NCBI GenBank assembly: GCA_017407125.1 | Contig: JAFQXE010000019.1 | Location: 1 to 64,000, forward strand | DNA: 64,000 bases | Direction: 5' to 3' | Source: Thermoguttaceae bacterium | GTDB lineage: Bacteria > Planctomycetota > Planctomycetia > Pirellulales > Thermoguttaceae | Shown: positions 1 to 8,001 of the stretch, in pieces | How positions within the stretch are numbered: position 1 is the first letter of the stretch | Layout: the number at the start of each line of letters is the position of its first letter | Position numbers and translations under genes: made by a program | The notes under the pieces: generated by a model | The model's database searches: none | The model's input: only the letters and a program-made list of their open reading frames with translations | Told to the model about the DNA's origin: nothing

Positions 1-1
1 C

Positions 2-205
2 GCTTATCTCAACGGTCAGCTCGTTCAAAACGACGTAACCTTTGAAGAGCCGTGGTCGGTTTACCGTCCGGAAATCCGCCAGAAATCCGCCTGCATGGAC
101 GAAGTCAACAAGGTCATGAAAGAGACCGGCGAAGGCCCGCTCTTCCTTCAAGACCACTCCGCCCCCGTCAAGTTCAGAAATGTTTGGATTCGGAAAACCC
201 CTTGA
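2..205 (+). CDS. DUF1080 (3-keto-disaccharide hydrolase-like) protein, C-terminal fragment
   Basis: The reading frame is open from the window edge and ends at TGA 203-205; the start lies outside. The last residues contain GPLFLQDHSAPVKFRNVWI, the typical final strand of DUF1080 domains, a concanavalin-like beta-sandwich common in Planctomycete secreted proteins and linked to glycan processing. Only about 67 residues are visible, so catalytic residues cannot be judged. The stop codon lies inside a TTGACA-like -35 hexamer, so a downstream promoter begins exactly where this gene ends. A second, complete DUF1080 gene lies at 58551-59180. Confidence 0.85.
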   Translation, partial: AYLNGQLVQNDVTFEEPWSVYRPEIRQKSACMDEVNKVMKETGEGPLFLQDHSAPVKFRNVWIRKTP

Positions 206-229
206 CAATTATAATTGATAGGGTATACT
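202..229 (+). promoter_or_regulatory. Sigma70-type promoter upstream of the accessory island
   Basis: TTGACA (202-207) and TATACT (224-229) are separated by 16 bp, close to the housekeeping consensus. It overlaps the stop codon of the DUF1080 gene and points at the island starting at 566, implying a leader of roughly 330 nt. Whether it drives the island is inference. Confidence 0.5.
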
Positions 230-565
230 AATTATTCAGACAACTTTGTGAGCGGCTATCGCAAAATCGTCAACTTGGGATTGCAGTTCAGGATTCAACC
301 CGCCGCAAACCGGTTTTTTCTGTATCGTCTTGCTGAATTTGGGGCGCAAGACGGCGCATCAAAAAACTGCGGCGGGAGTGATGTTTGTAACTGTTCGTCT
401 GTTTTTCATTTTAGTACAACTTTGTTTTTTTAATTTCAAACGACAGCAACGAAATAGAACCAATTGATTTTTTCTGCAAATGCATGCTTGGTTACAGTAC
501 GTAATTGATAGTTAGGCAGCGCAGTAATCAAAGAGTTTCAACTCATTATATTCAAAGGAGAATTG
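206..565 (+). other. Leader/intergenic region before the accessory island
   Basis: No convincing gene. A 72-codon frame from a TTG at 215 has no recognisable domain, no ribosome binding site and overlaps the promoter, so it is not called. The stretch carries the promoter at 202-229 and ends in an AAGGAG ribosome binding site at 555-560 for the first island gene. The long untranslated leader could hold regulation, but I see no riboswitch class. Confidence 0.5.
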
Positions 566-1267
566 ATGTCAAATCCTTTCAACAATGACGGATTTCTGTC
601 AAAAAAGAAACAAACCCAGGCGTTCTTCTCCGACATGTTAAATCAATGGAAGGACAAGATCGTTGAATCCATAACTGGAATCGAATCCATAACTGGAATC
701 GGCGATAGCGTCCCTCCTTCTGAAGTAACGCTGAAAGACATTGTTTCTTACGCTCTCGACAGACAAAAGGAACATCCAGAAATCGTTTCAACCCGAATTG
801 CTTTCTTTGTACAAAGTTCTGGAGCGAAAGTTTTTGCTCAAACTATGATCAACGACAAAGGAGAAACGGTTTTTGCCGATGCGAAAAAACAAAACCTGGT
901 TGGTCGTATTTTCCCAAAATCGACTGTGGTCTCTCAGGAAATAACAAATTTGTTAGCGGATAACGTGGATTGCGTTATCCAATTGCCCAAAACTGAGATT
1001 ACGTTCAAGGAAGTCTTGCAGTGGGGACAAAAAGCAAAAGATAACAATCCCAGGGTTTCTGCGGTTCGCTTAAAATACGGCATGAATGGCAGTTTAGACC
1101 AGGCGTCCTATGTTATCACAGCGTTGGATGCGTCCGGGAAAGAAATTTATGCTGATCCTGAAAGCAAGACGGTTCTTGGGAAGAGCTTTCCTGGAAACGC
1201 AAAACTCGATGAACGCCTCAAAGCGCTTCTCGAAGACGACGTTACATGCACTATTCCATTGGAATAA
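566..1267 (+). CDS. Island protein with two tandem copies of domain A, soluble
   Basis: Hypothetical protein of 233 aa. ATG 566 is chosen over TTG 563 because AAGGAG (555-560) sits five bases upstream. After a 50-residue lead there are two copies of the same ~85-residue unit (about 52-140 and 144-233). Each runs from a V/I-T-L/F-K-E/D start, through a G-E/K-x-V/I-x-A-D strand and V-G/L-G-x-x-F-P, to a D-D/N-V-x-C-x-I end. A third copy closes the protein at 2927-3493. No transmembrane segment is seen, unlike its neighbours. An 18-bp perfect tandem duplication (665-700) doubles the hexapeptide ESITGI in the linker. First gene of the island; function unknown. Confidence 0.8.
   Translation: MSNPFNNDGFLSKKKQTQAFFSDMLNQWKDKIVESITGIESITGIGDSVPPSEVTLKDIVSYALDRQKEHPEIVSTRIAFFVQSSGAKVFAQTMINDKGETVFADAKKQNLVGRIFPKSTVVSQEITNLLADNVDCVIQLPKTEITFKEVLQWGQKAKDNNPRVSAVRLKYGMNGSLDQASYVITALDASGKEIYADPESKTVLGKSFPGNAKLDERLKALLEDDVTCTIPLE
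665..700 (+). repeat. 18-bp perfect tandem duplication inside a coding region
   Basis: The unit GAATCCATAACTGGAATC occurs at 665-682 and again at 683-700 without a mismatch. It is in frame and adds six residues. A recent slippage event or a variable linker between strains is the simplest reading. Confidence 0.9.
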
Positions 1268-1298
1268 ATGGAGCTTTCATATAAAAGGAGAAAAAATT

Positions 1299-1658
1299 AT
1301 GATTGGTTGGATAATCGGGGGTTTAATTGCCGGCGCTCTTATTGCACTCACAATTGAGGCAATCATTGATAATTACGTCAAGCCGTTTTTATACAATAAC
1401 AATGTTAACAAAGCGCTCGTTGTCAAGAAAAAGGACATCAGAAGATTAATGAGAGACGTTTCACCAGATAAACGTTACCAGGCACAAGCTGTTTTGGACG
1501 TTTTGGACGCGCAGCCAAACGATACCGTTATGTTTGGTAAAGATTATGCAGGTAAAATTTGGTACCAAACTGGACCTGACGCTGAAGATTGCGAGGATTT
1601 GAACAACGCCGCGTATGAAGTTTCTCGTTCCGGCAATAAAGAGAAAATTTACATTTGA
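1299..1658 (+). CDS. Small membrane-anchored island protein with domain B
   Basis: 119 aa, unrecognised. The start is ATG 1299, nine bases after AAAGGAG (1284-1290); longer upstream readings would overlap the previous gene. Residues 2-24 form one Gly/Ala/Ile-rich membrane segment. The rest is a diverged copy of domain B found in the genes at 1712, 2311 and 5295: a helix with a basic-hydrophobic pattern ending in L-M-x-D-V/A, a second helix, then a G-K-x-x-A/G-x-I strand and a final N-x-x-K-I-x-I. It lacks the A-Q-N motif of its three relatives. The topology suggests a membrane anchor with a cytosolic C-terminal domain, next to an AAA+ ATPase. Confidence 0.75.
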   Translation: MIGWIIGGLIAGALIALTIEAIIDNYVKPFLYNNNVNKALVVKKKDIRRLMRDVSPDKRYQAQAVLDVLDAQPNDTVMFGKDYAGKIWYQTGPDAEDCEDLNNAAYEVSRSGNKEKIYI

Positions 1659-1711
1659 CATAGACTTCCGTTTTTCGCCAATTTTAACATTTACATTGAG
1701 GAGTATACTTT

Positions 1712-2146
1712 ATGGGATTCGTTCTTGGTTTACTTGCACTGGTTGGATCAGCTTTGTTTGCAATCGGATTGTTCGTCTTGAAAGTATTGGCTGTTGCCGC
1801 GCTTATCACGGGCGTTGTTACATGGTATAAATGGCTGTATAACAAGTTTAAAGTCAGACCTGATAAATCAGCAACCTTTTCTGCCAGTTTGATGACAGAT
1901 TTGATTGAAGACGCCAAAAAGAATGCAGATCCAACAATGAGAAAGAAGTACAGTGCACTTGAAGATGCCTTAATGGCTGGCTGCAGCAAACAAGACGTAA
2001 TTGGATTAGCGCAAAATTCCAACGGAGACGTCATTGCCGCCACTTCGTTCGGCGCAGAAGACTATAGGCATCAAGTTGACGACGCTCGAGACAACACCAT
2101 TGCCATTGATGGCGAAGGAAATATTATTAAGAAAATTAGAGTGTAA
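1712..2146 (+). CDS. Membrane-anchored island protein with domain B
   Basis: 144 aa, unrecognised family. Start ATG 1712 has GAGGAG (1698-1703) eight bases upstream. Residues 2-45 form two closely spaced hydrophobic segments ending in a Trp/Tyr/Lys belt (WYKWLYNKF). From about residue 58 follows domain B: D-A-K-K-N-A-D-P, Y-S-A-L-E-D-A-L, I-G-L-A-Q-N, G-D-V-I-A-A, then D-D-A-R-D and a last strand G-N-I-I-K-K-I. It is closest to the next gene (2311), which shares most of these motifs, so the two look like tandem duplicates that later lost or gained the membrane anchor. Confidence 0.8.
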   Translation: MGFVLGLLALVGSALFAIGLFVLKVLAVAALITGVVTWYKWLYNKFKVRPDKSATFSASLMTDLIEDAKKNADPTMRKKYSALEDALMAGCSKQDVIGLAQNSNGDVIAATSFGAEDYRHQVDDARDNTIAIDGEGNIIKKIRV

Positions 2147-2310
2147 AGAAAAATATAATCGATACGCGGTATTTGACAATTCGGGTTACTCCAGCAACAG
2201 ACCGCTTGATTAACGCAAATCAATGATGGACTTGCCGGATTAACCTGAGCTGTCAAATTTAATAAATTTTCACTCCCTTTTGATATTAAAGTATTATCTA
2301 AAGGCTGGAC

Positions 2311-2865
2311 ATGGACAAACAAGATATTACTGAAGACGTTCAGAAAAAATCTGCTGACATTCAAGCTCAACAAGAGGAATTGCAAACCAAGGATTCCAAG
2401 GAGAATAATACATCAGTTGGGATCTGGTCTCGCATTAAGAACTGGTTAATGCAATTGTTTGGATTTCAACAAAAGAACTTTTTTTCCATTACTGTAAAAA
2501 CGTTTTCAATACCCGACTTAATTGTCGAAATTAAAACGTGGATTAAACTTTTATCCGGAAAGTACGGGTTTGACGTTGTTTCAGTAGTAACAATTCCTGC
2601 AAAAGTAATGAAAGATTTAGTCGCCGATGCACAGTCAAATGCCAATCCTGAAATGAAAATGAAATATGGCAGACTGGGAGAATTACTTTTGTCAAATTCT
2701 ACCGATCAAGACATTGTAGCGCTTGCTCAGAATTCTCAGGGAGATGTCATTGCTTCGGCATTATTCAGCGCAGAAAACTACGAACGACAGGCTGATGACG
2801 CTCGCGATTACACAATGGCTGTCAATCGCAATGGAAACATACTGAAGAAAATTGAAATCACCTGA
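2311..2865 (+). CDS. Island protein with domain B and a charged N-terminus
   Basis: 184 aa, unrecognised. ATG 2311 follows a weak AAGG (2301-2304). Residues 1-36 are Glu/Lys/Gln-rich; residues 43-90 are amphipathic with aromatic residues but contain no clear membrane span, so it may bind membranes peripherally. The C-terminal 95 residues are domain B: D-A-Q-S-N-A-N-P, Y-G-R-L-G-E-L-L, I-V-A-L-A-Q-N-S-Q-G-D-V-I-A, D-D-A-R-D-Y-T, G-N-I-L-K-K-I-E-I. The 164-bp gap before it holds a spaced inverted repeat (ATTTGACA 2171-2178, TGTCAAAT 2251-2258) that might give this gene its own control. Confidence 0.75.
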   Translation: MDKQDITEDVQKKSADIQAQQEELQTKDSKENNTSVGIWSRIKNWLMQLFGFQQKNFFSITVKTFSIPDLIVEIKTWIKLLSGKYGFDVVSVVTIPAKVMKDLVADAQSNANPEMKMKYGRLGELLLSNSTDQDIVALAQNSQGDVIASALFSAENYERQADDARDYTMAVNRNGNILKKIEIT

Positions 2866-2926
2866 TATAACATTATCACGTTTTAACAATTCAATATCCT
2901 TTTAACAATTTTTATTACCAATAACT

Positions 2927-3493
2927 ATGGACGAACAAAACACAGTAACGCAAGCGGAAAGCGAATCCAACGCTTTAGAACAGCAGGCGGCGAATCCTCA
3001 AACTGCAGACGAACAGGCCGCCGCGGCAATTTCGCAAGATGAAGTTCAGCCGGTCGCTGACTCCAAAACGACAGAAAACGAAACGGCAACAGTTCAGGTT
3101 CCAGAACCGGTTCAACCTGAAGCCAATAATCAGAAAAACTCCGAGTCGATATCGCTTATTGCCGCTATTATTTGCGGCGCGATTGTCGCGTTTATTTACC
3201 TTCGCTGGAAAAAGCTTCATGATCTGCGCGTTGTAACATTTGAAGAAGTCTGTCAGTTTGCTCGAGAACTGAAGAAAAAGTATCCCCAGGCTGAGTATAC
3301 ATTGGTTTCTGTTGTTGTCAATGAAAAGACAAAGGTGACTACATTACTCCAGGTAGCTCTGGACAAGAACCAATCGACAATCGAAGAAGGCAAAGGCAAC
3401 GTTGTTGGACGCCAATTCCGAATTCGCGACGTGGATTCGAAGCTCAAAGAGCTTATGGGCGACGACATCAAGTGCATTATCCCAATTGAGTAA
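2927..3493 (+). CDS. Membrane-anchored island protein with a C-terminal domain A
   Basis: 188 aa. Residues 1-70 are acidic and Gln/Ala/Glu-rich, with no hydrophobic stretch (low complexity, probably disordered). One membrane segment follows at about residues 75-94 (ISLIAAIICGAIVAFIYLRW). The C-terminal ~85 residues are domain A, matching both halves of the 566-1267 protein: V-T-F-E-E-V, A-x-x-L-K-K-K-Y-P, V-V-G-R-Q-F, and a D-D-I-K-C-I-I-P-I end. Membrane placement of domain A here, against a soluble tandem copy upstream, suggests the two could assemble with each other. No strong ribosome binding site is visible before ATG 2927. Function unknown. Confidence 0.75.
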   Translation: MDEQNTVTQAESESNALEQQAANPQTADEQAAAAISQDEVQPVADSKTTENETATVQVPEPVQPEANNQKNSESISLIAAIICGAIVAFIYLRWKKLHDLRVVTFEEVCQFARELKKKYPQAEYTLVSVVVNEKTKVTTLLQVALDKNQSTIEEGKGNVVGRQFRIRDVDSKLKELMGDDIKCIIPIE

Positions 3494-3519
3494 CAACAAC
3501 CAACGCTGAAAGGTAAAAG

Positions 3520-4758
3520 ATGGCTAAATCGCTGAAACTTGTCGGTTTACCCGAAAAAAATACAGAGAATCAGGATGAGATTGCTTTTTTAAAAACCAGG
3601 TTGTTAAAATGCATCCAGGATTATGTAAGCAATACTAAAGTTCAGCAGCTGAGTATTTTGGTCTGTCTTACAGAACACGAACTGATTCAAACTGATGATT
3701 TATCGCCAGAGCTGAAAAAGTTCGCTGTACAGCTTTCTTCAATTGATAAAAAGAAAGCGGCTCCGCCCAATCCTCAGGGAGATAAGACATCTGAAGAGTT
3801 CGATTATCAAAAGCGCGCCCTTCAATACAAGGCGGAAAAACCGAGCTATACATTTGACCGCTTAATTCTCAATGAGGAACCGCTGAGTGAGATTTATCGT
3901 TCTCTGACCCTCTTTTCCCATCACGACAGGTTGTATAATGAATGGGGGCTTTCAGAAATTGATAAATTTCCTGTTGTAGCGCTTAACTTTTACGGTCCGT
4001 CTGGCACGGGTAAAACCCTTGCCGCTCATGCCATTGCAGATTATCTGCATAAAAACATCATTATCGCGTCATACGCTCAAATCGAAAGCATGTATCATGG
4101 CGAAGGGCCTAAAAATGTTGAAGCTCTTTTTTATGCCGCTCAGCGCGACAACGCGATTTTGTTCATTGACGAAGCCGACTCTCTGCTTTCAAGACGATTG
4201 ACGAATGTTACTCAGGGTTCTGAGCAGGCAATTAACTCAATGAGAAGTCAATTATTGATTTGCCTTGAAAAGTTCAAGGGAATCGTTATTTTCGCAACGA
4301 ACCTTGCTGAAAATTATGACAAGGCTTTTGAAACAAGAATTCGCAGCATTCATTTTGACATGCCAGACGAATCCTGTCGAAAGCGGATTTGGGAATGTCA
4401 TATTCCAACAAAGTTTCCATTGGGAGAAGGGCTTACGCGAGAAAGCGTTTCAACAGAATTGGCAAAGCAGGACGATTTCTGCGGCCGCGACATCCGCAAT
4501 GCCGTTAAAAGCGTTGGAGAAGATCTTATTCTTCAGGAAAAGTCGGCTGCTGAGATTGACGATTTTCTCGAAGGCATTAAACGAGTTCGCGCTCGTCGTT
4601 TGAAATCCGAATCGGCTGCTGACAAGCCAAAAGGGAAAGAAATTCCTCTTGACGACGAACAAAAGGAACTCTTAACTGAAGTTATTGACAAGGCAACAAA
4701 GGAAGGGAAGCTTAATACTCAACAGACTTCAACTTCTGAAAACAATCAACAAAACTGA
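3520..4758 (+). CDS. AAA+ ATPase of the spastin/Vps4/FtsH-like class
   Basis: 412 aa. A helical N-terminal region (1-145) precedes one AAA+ module: Walker A GPSGTGKT (159-166), Walker B LFIDEAD (214-220) with Asp217 and Glu218, sensor-1 Asn261 (ATN), and a probable arginine finger at Arg273 in F-E-T-R-I. The C-terminal ~60 residues are charged and Gln/Asn-rich, probably a flexible tail. Classic AAA proteins of this type form hexamers that unfold or disassemble partners, often at membranes. Here it sits among membrane-anchored proteins with domains A and B, which are likely substrates or adaptors (inference). GAAAGG (3508-3513) precedes ATG 3520. Confidence 0.9.
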   Translation: MAKSLKLVGLPEKNTENQDEIAFLKTRLLKCIQDYVSNTKVQQLSILVCLTEHELIQTDDLSPELKKFAVQLSSIDKKKAAPPNPQGDKTSEEFDYQKRALQYKAEKPSYTFDRLILNEEPLSEIYRSLTLFSHHDRLYNEWGLSEIDKFPVVALNFYGPSGTGKTLAAHAIADYLHKNIIIASYAQIESMYHGEGPKNVEALFYAAQRDNAILFIDEADSLLSRRLTNVTQGSEQAINSMRSQLLICLEKFKGIVIFATNLAENYDKAFETRIRSIHFDMPDESCRKRIWECHIPTKFPLGEGLTRESVSTELAKQDDFCGRDIRNAVKSVGEDLILQEKSAAEIDDFLEGIKRVRARRLKSESAADKPKGKEIPLDDEQKELLTEVIDKATKEGKLNTQQTSTSENNQQN

Positions 4759-4794
4759 TGAGAATACAAGTTCTCACGAAAGGAACCGTTAAAA

Positions 4795-5259
4795 ATGAAT
4801 ATTGATTTAATTTTTGATTCTGCTGACGAAATCGAATTGCACATCAATGCATTAAACAGATTGGCAATGGCAGACGGCGTTTTTGACCCGAGTGAAAAGC
4901 AATACATCCAAAGCGTTGCAAAAGCCTATACTGTTATTTATCCAACTTTTTCAACAGATAATTGCCTGAATGCAACGCTTTCAGAAGACGAGTTTAACGC
5001 TGCGCTTGAGAAAATCAAGACCTCGCCTCAGAGATCTAAAATGCTTCTCAAAGACCTGATTGTCCTTGGACATATCGACGGTCATTACACCGACGATGAA
5101 AAAGAGTTAGTTGCTCAAATTGGTCAAAAGCTTGACATTGCTATTGAAGTTGTTAAACAACTGGAAGATTGCGTCCAGAATCTCCTTAAAGACATTGAAA
5201 AATTGAATTTCGTTATTTACGAAACTGCAGTCAACGAAGCAGGTTGCGTTGACGCATAG
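4795..5259 (+). CDS. TerB-like (tellurite resistance / DjlA N-terminal fold) protein
   Basis: 154 aa, all helical. Two acidic motifs typical of TerB-like domains are present: L-A-M-A-D-G-V-F-D-P-S-E-K near residues 22-34 and G-H-I-D-G-H-Y-T-D-D-E-K near 96-107. In this superfamily paired acidic helices bind metal or act as adaptor surfaces, and TerB homologues often sit beside ATPases and membrane-linked stress or phage-response genes. It directly follows the AAA+ gene (36 bp gap, AAAGGA at 4779-4784), so it is a likely cofactor. No TerC, TerD or TerY homologue is present, so this is not a classical ter operon. Confidence 0.75.
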   Translation: MNIDLIFDSADEIELHINALNRLAMADGVFDPSEKQYIQSVAKAYTVIYPTFSTDNCLNATLSEDEFNAALEKIKTSPQRSKMLLKDLIVLGHIDGHYTDDEKELVAQIGQKLDIAIEVVKQLEDCVQNLLKDIEKLNFVIYETAVNEAGCVDA

Positions 5260-5294
5260 GTTTTGTTGTTATTTGATTGAAAGGAACAGAGAAA

Positions 5295-5744
5295 ATGGTA
5301 GGTCCCATTTCAGCCACTGTCGCTTTTTTTTCCGCGTTGGTTGCGTTTATTAAGATTGCCGGGTATCTGGCAGTAATCGGCGTTGGCTGGTTTATCGCTA
5401 AAGATATTATCAGCACCGTAAGTCAATGGTTGGCCAAAGTTTCAACCGTTGCGTTTAAGGCGGTTTCTTTTACCATGTCTTATTTCCGTTCGCTGTTTAA
5501 AGACGCGTCTAAAAACGCGACTCCGGAAAAACAGGTCGAATACGCCAATGTTAAACAGCTTTTGGAATCAAACAACGTTGACTCCATTGTTTTCGCTCAA
5601 AATAAAAGCGGCGATATTGTTGAAGCTGCAGGCATTAGCGCCGCGAACCACCCTACATCTGTCAGCGCAGAAGAAAATCCTGAAAACTACATCTTTACTG
5701 TTACAACTTCTGGTGAAGAAAACAGGATTAGAATTGACGCCTGA
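5295..5744 (+). CDS. Membrane-anchored island protein with domain B (fourth copy)
   Basis: 149 aa. The start is ATG 5295 (AAGGAA at 5281-5286); a TTG at 5277 would also be in frame but overlaps that site. Two hydrophobic segments lie at about 5-25 and 27-45. From residue 64 the domain B pattern returns in diverged form: L-F-K-D-A-S-K-N-A-T-P, Y-A-N-V-K-Q-L-L, S-I-V-F-A-Q-N, G-D-I-V-E-A, and a terminal I-R-I strand. It is the last gene before the 619-bp gap and so closes the membrane/ATPase half of the island. Confidence 0.8.
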   Translation: MVGPISATVAFFSALVAFIKIAGYLAVIGVGWFIAKDIISTVSQWLAKVSTVAFKAVSFTMSYFRSLFKDASKNATPEKQVEYANVKQLLESNNVDSIVFAQNKSGDIVEAAGISAANHPTSVSAEENPENYIFTVTTSGEENRIRIDA

Positions 5745-6363
5745 TTAACAGTCCTTGTGAAATCGCATACTGCATTTGTAAATAACAAATCCCGCGATAT
5801 TCCCAATCGCCAAATCTGTCAGCGACAGCGGCGTTAACATTCACGGAAAATACAAATGCAGATGCACGCTGATATGCATGCTGCGGCGCGCTGTACAACA
5901 AGCGCGCCCGCGTGTTCAGGCGTTCAAACCGTCTTTTATGGCATCATATACATTGTCCTGCGCCGCGATTAGTCCACGATAATCATTGATCCGGGACTAA
6001 TCACCGTATATCTTAACGGTTCTCTCGTTCAAAGCGGAAAATAGACATATTTAGTCGCATGAAATCTCAAAAACGGTAAGGCCGTTCGGGAGAGAAAGCT
6101 CACGCGATTTCGCGATAACGAAATTTCTTCTGTTTACATACGCAAATTAGCGTATTTATTAAAGAACTGGAAAAACAAAGATAATATTATCAGACAATTA
6201 TATCTCTAAATTTATAACCACATGTTTGGAAATATTTTTCGTTTTTTTCACAAAAAAAATATACTCACCCCTTGATATATAAAATTTTTTGCATAAAGTA
6301 ATAAGAAGTTTATAAAAAACGAATATTTACTTCAAACTTTCACAATGCTAACGCAAACGAATT
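5745..6363 (+). other. 619-bp gene-free gap inside the island
   Basis: No gene is supported. The first half is mixed in composition and holds a strong hairpin (GGCGCGCT 5885-5892, loop 5893-5900, AGCGCGCC 5901-5908) without a following T tract. The second half (about 6120-6360) is very AT-rich, with a TTGATA at 6272-6277 but no well-spaced -10. It probably separates two transcription units and carries the promoter of the GTPase operon. A small RNA or an untranslated leader is possible; I see no known class. Confidence 0.5.
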
Positions 6364-7968
6364 ATGAATTCTTACAAGTCCAATAACTCGACGTCGCGAT
6401 CTAATCTCGGAAAAGAAAAGTGCAAAAACTGTAATCAGCCTATTAGTCGCGGCGCGCCGATCTGTTATCATTGCGGGGAGCTTCAACAAACATACAATCT
6501 TTCTCCAGAAGCTCAAAAACGTTTACAGAATAAAGTAAAAGAGTTAATTCACGAATACCGCTCGACTGAAATTGATATTTCAGAATTGTTTGACAAATCA
6601 GCTCAGCGCTATGCCAATGCGTGCGCGCAGCTTCAATTAATGCTAAATAACGAAACCCTCCAAAATTCCGGTTTAGAACGAATTATGGAGCGATTAAGTA
6701 AAGTTGAAGCGCTATGCAAAACTCGTGAATACAGTATCGCATTCGTAGGAAAAATCAAAGCAGGCAAATCCTCTTTGATCAATGAAATTCTGGGTTGCGA
6801 TTTGGCATCTGTAAACACCGTGCCCGAAACGGCCGCATTGACGAAATTTCGCTCTTCCAATGACGGCTTAAAACTGTCTATCACATTTTACACGTCACAA
6901 GATTGGGATGAGATTTGGAAAGACTCTAAAGCTGACGATGACGATTACGAAGAAAATCTGTTCGTTCAGAGATATCGAGAATTGGATGCGGATTCCATTA
7001 AAAGGCAATATCTAAACAGCCCGCCTAAAACATTCAATCCCGATTCAATGGAAGAATTGAGTGAATTGCTGTCAAAATGGACGTCAGCTCAATTTCCAGA
7101 ACATTACTTTGTGAAAGAAGTTGAAGTTCAATTAGACAGTTTAAACCTTCCCAATGACGTAGTCCTTGTCGACACGCCTGGTTTGGACGACGTTATTCAA
7201 TATCGTTCTAATCTTACGCGTCAATACATTAAAAAGGCCAATGCGGTAGTTGTTTGCGTAAAATGTGAATCATACGGTTCTTCACAGCACGATTTTATTG
7301 CCAGAAATATTGCAAACACCATTCCAGAAAACGTTTTTGTATTGTGCACTCAAATCGACGCCTTTAATCATCCTTTGGAAGAATGGGAAAAGCATAAGAA
7401 AGAATGGCTGAGTTACTTAAAAACCAAAGGCTGTTTTGGCGACAAAGCTCTTGCAATGCAGCGCGTCTTTGGAATTTCCTCCTACATTCCAAGATTGCTT
7501 CGTCAATATGACAGCGGAGATGAAGACGTATCTTACGATTTGCAGTACATCGCCCACAAGTTTGGCTTGTTATCTCCGCAACAGCGTAGAATGGATATTG
7601 TTGACATTCCGGAATTGCATGACAAGGATGGCTCAATTCGTCAACAATTGTTGGACTATTCGGGCGTTAATTCATTATGGAACCTGTTAAACAATGAAAT
7701 TGTCAACAATTATCATAGCAGATTTCAAGCTGAAATTATTAATGCATGGAAGAAATGCAACAATGATATTATCAGCACCATGAGGCAAAATCAAGATAGC
7801 TGCGATTCTGTAATTAGCGCTAAAAGCAACTCCTTATTAAAACAAAAGGAAATGGTTCGGCAGCTTGAAGAAAAGCGAGAGGCGTTAAAAAAAGAGCGCA
7901 ATAGTAATGGATGGAGCGCTTTCGAACGCGAAATTCGCGAACAATTTAATGATAAGTTCGATCAATGA
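6364..7968 (+). CDS. Dynamin-like GTPase with N-terminal zinc ribbon
   Basis: 534 aa. An N-terminal zinc ribbon is formed by Cys20, Cys23, Cys34 and Cys37 (C-x2-C, C-x2-C). A helical neck (46-120) leads into a dynamin-family GTPase domain: G1 GKIKAGKSS (129-137), a switch-I region with Thr157 and Thr160, G3 D-T-P-G (270-273), and G4 as T-Q-I-D (329-332) instead of the usual N/T-K-x-D. The end is coiled coil. Bacterial dynamin-like proteins bind and remodel membranes; the hydrophobic paddle expected later in such proteins is absent here but may be supplied by the next gene. No clear ribosome binding site is seen before ATG 6364. Confidence 0.88.
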   Translation: MNSYKSNNSTSRSNLGKEKCKNCNQPISRGAPICYHCGELQQTYNLSPEAQKRLQNKVKELIHEYRSTEIDISELFDKSAQRYANACAQLQLMLNNETLQNSGLERIMERLSKVEALCKTREYSIAFVGKIKAGKSSLINEILGCDLASVNTVPETAALTKFRSSNDGLKLSITFYTSQDWDEIWKDSKADDDDYEENLFVQRYRELDADSIKRQYLNSPPKTFNPDSMEELSELLSKWTSAQFPEHYFVKEVEVQLDSLNLPNDVVLVDTPGLDDVIQYRSNLTRQYIKKANAVVVCVKCESYGSSQHDFIARNIANTIPENVFVLCTQIDAFNHPLEEWEKHKKEWLSYLKTKGCFGDKALAMQRVFGISSYIPRLLRQYDSGDEDVSYDLQYIAHKFGLLSPQQRRMDIVDIPELHDKDGSIRQQLLDYSGVNSLWNLLNNEIVNNYHSRFQAEIINAWKKCNNDIISTMRQNQDSCDSVISAKSNSLLKQKEMVRQLEEKREALKKERNSNGWSAFEREIREQFNDKFDQ

Positions 7969-8001
7969 TAAATCATTGTCAACAAAGAAAGGACTGAAAT
8001 A

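Noticed and set aside
215..433. 72-codon frame after the promoter
   Set aside because: TTG start overlapping the promoter, no ribosome binding site, no recognisable domain.
566..5744. Calling the island a classical tellurite-resistance (ter) operon
   Set aside because: Only a TerB-like protein is present; TerC, TerD/E/Z and TerY are absent.
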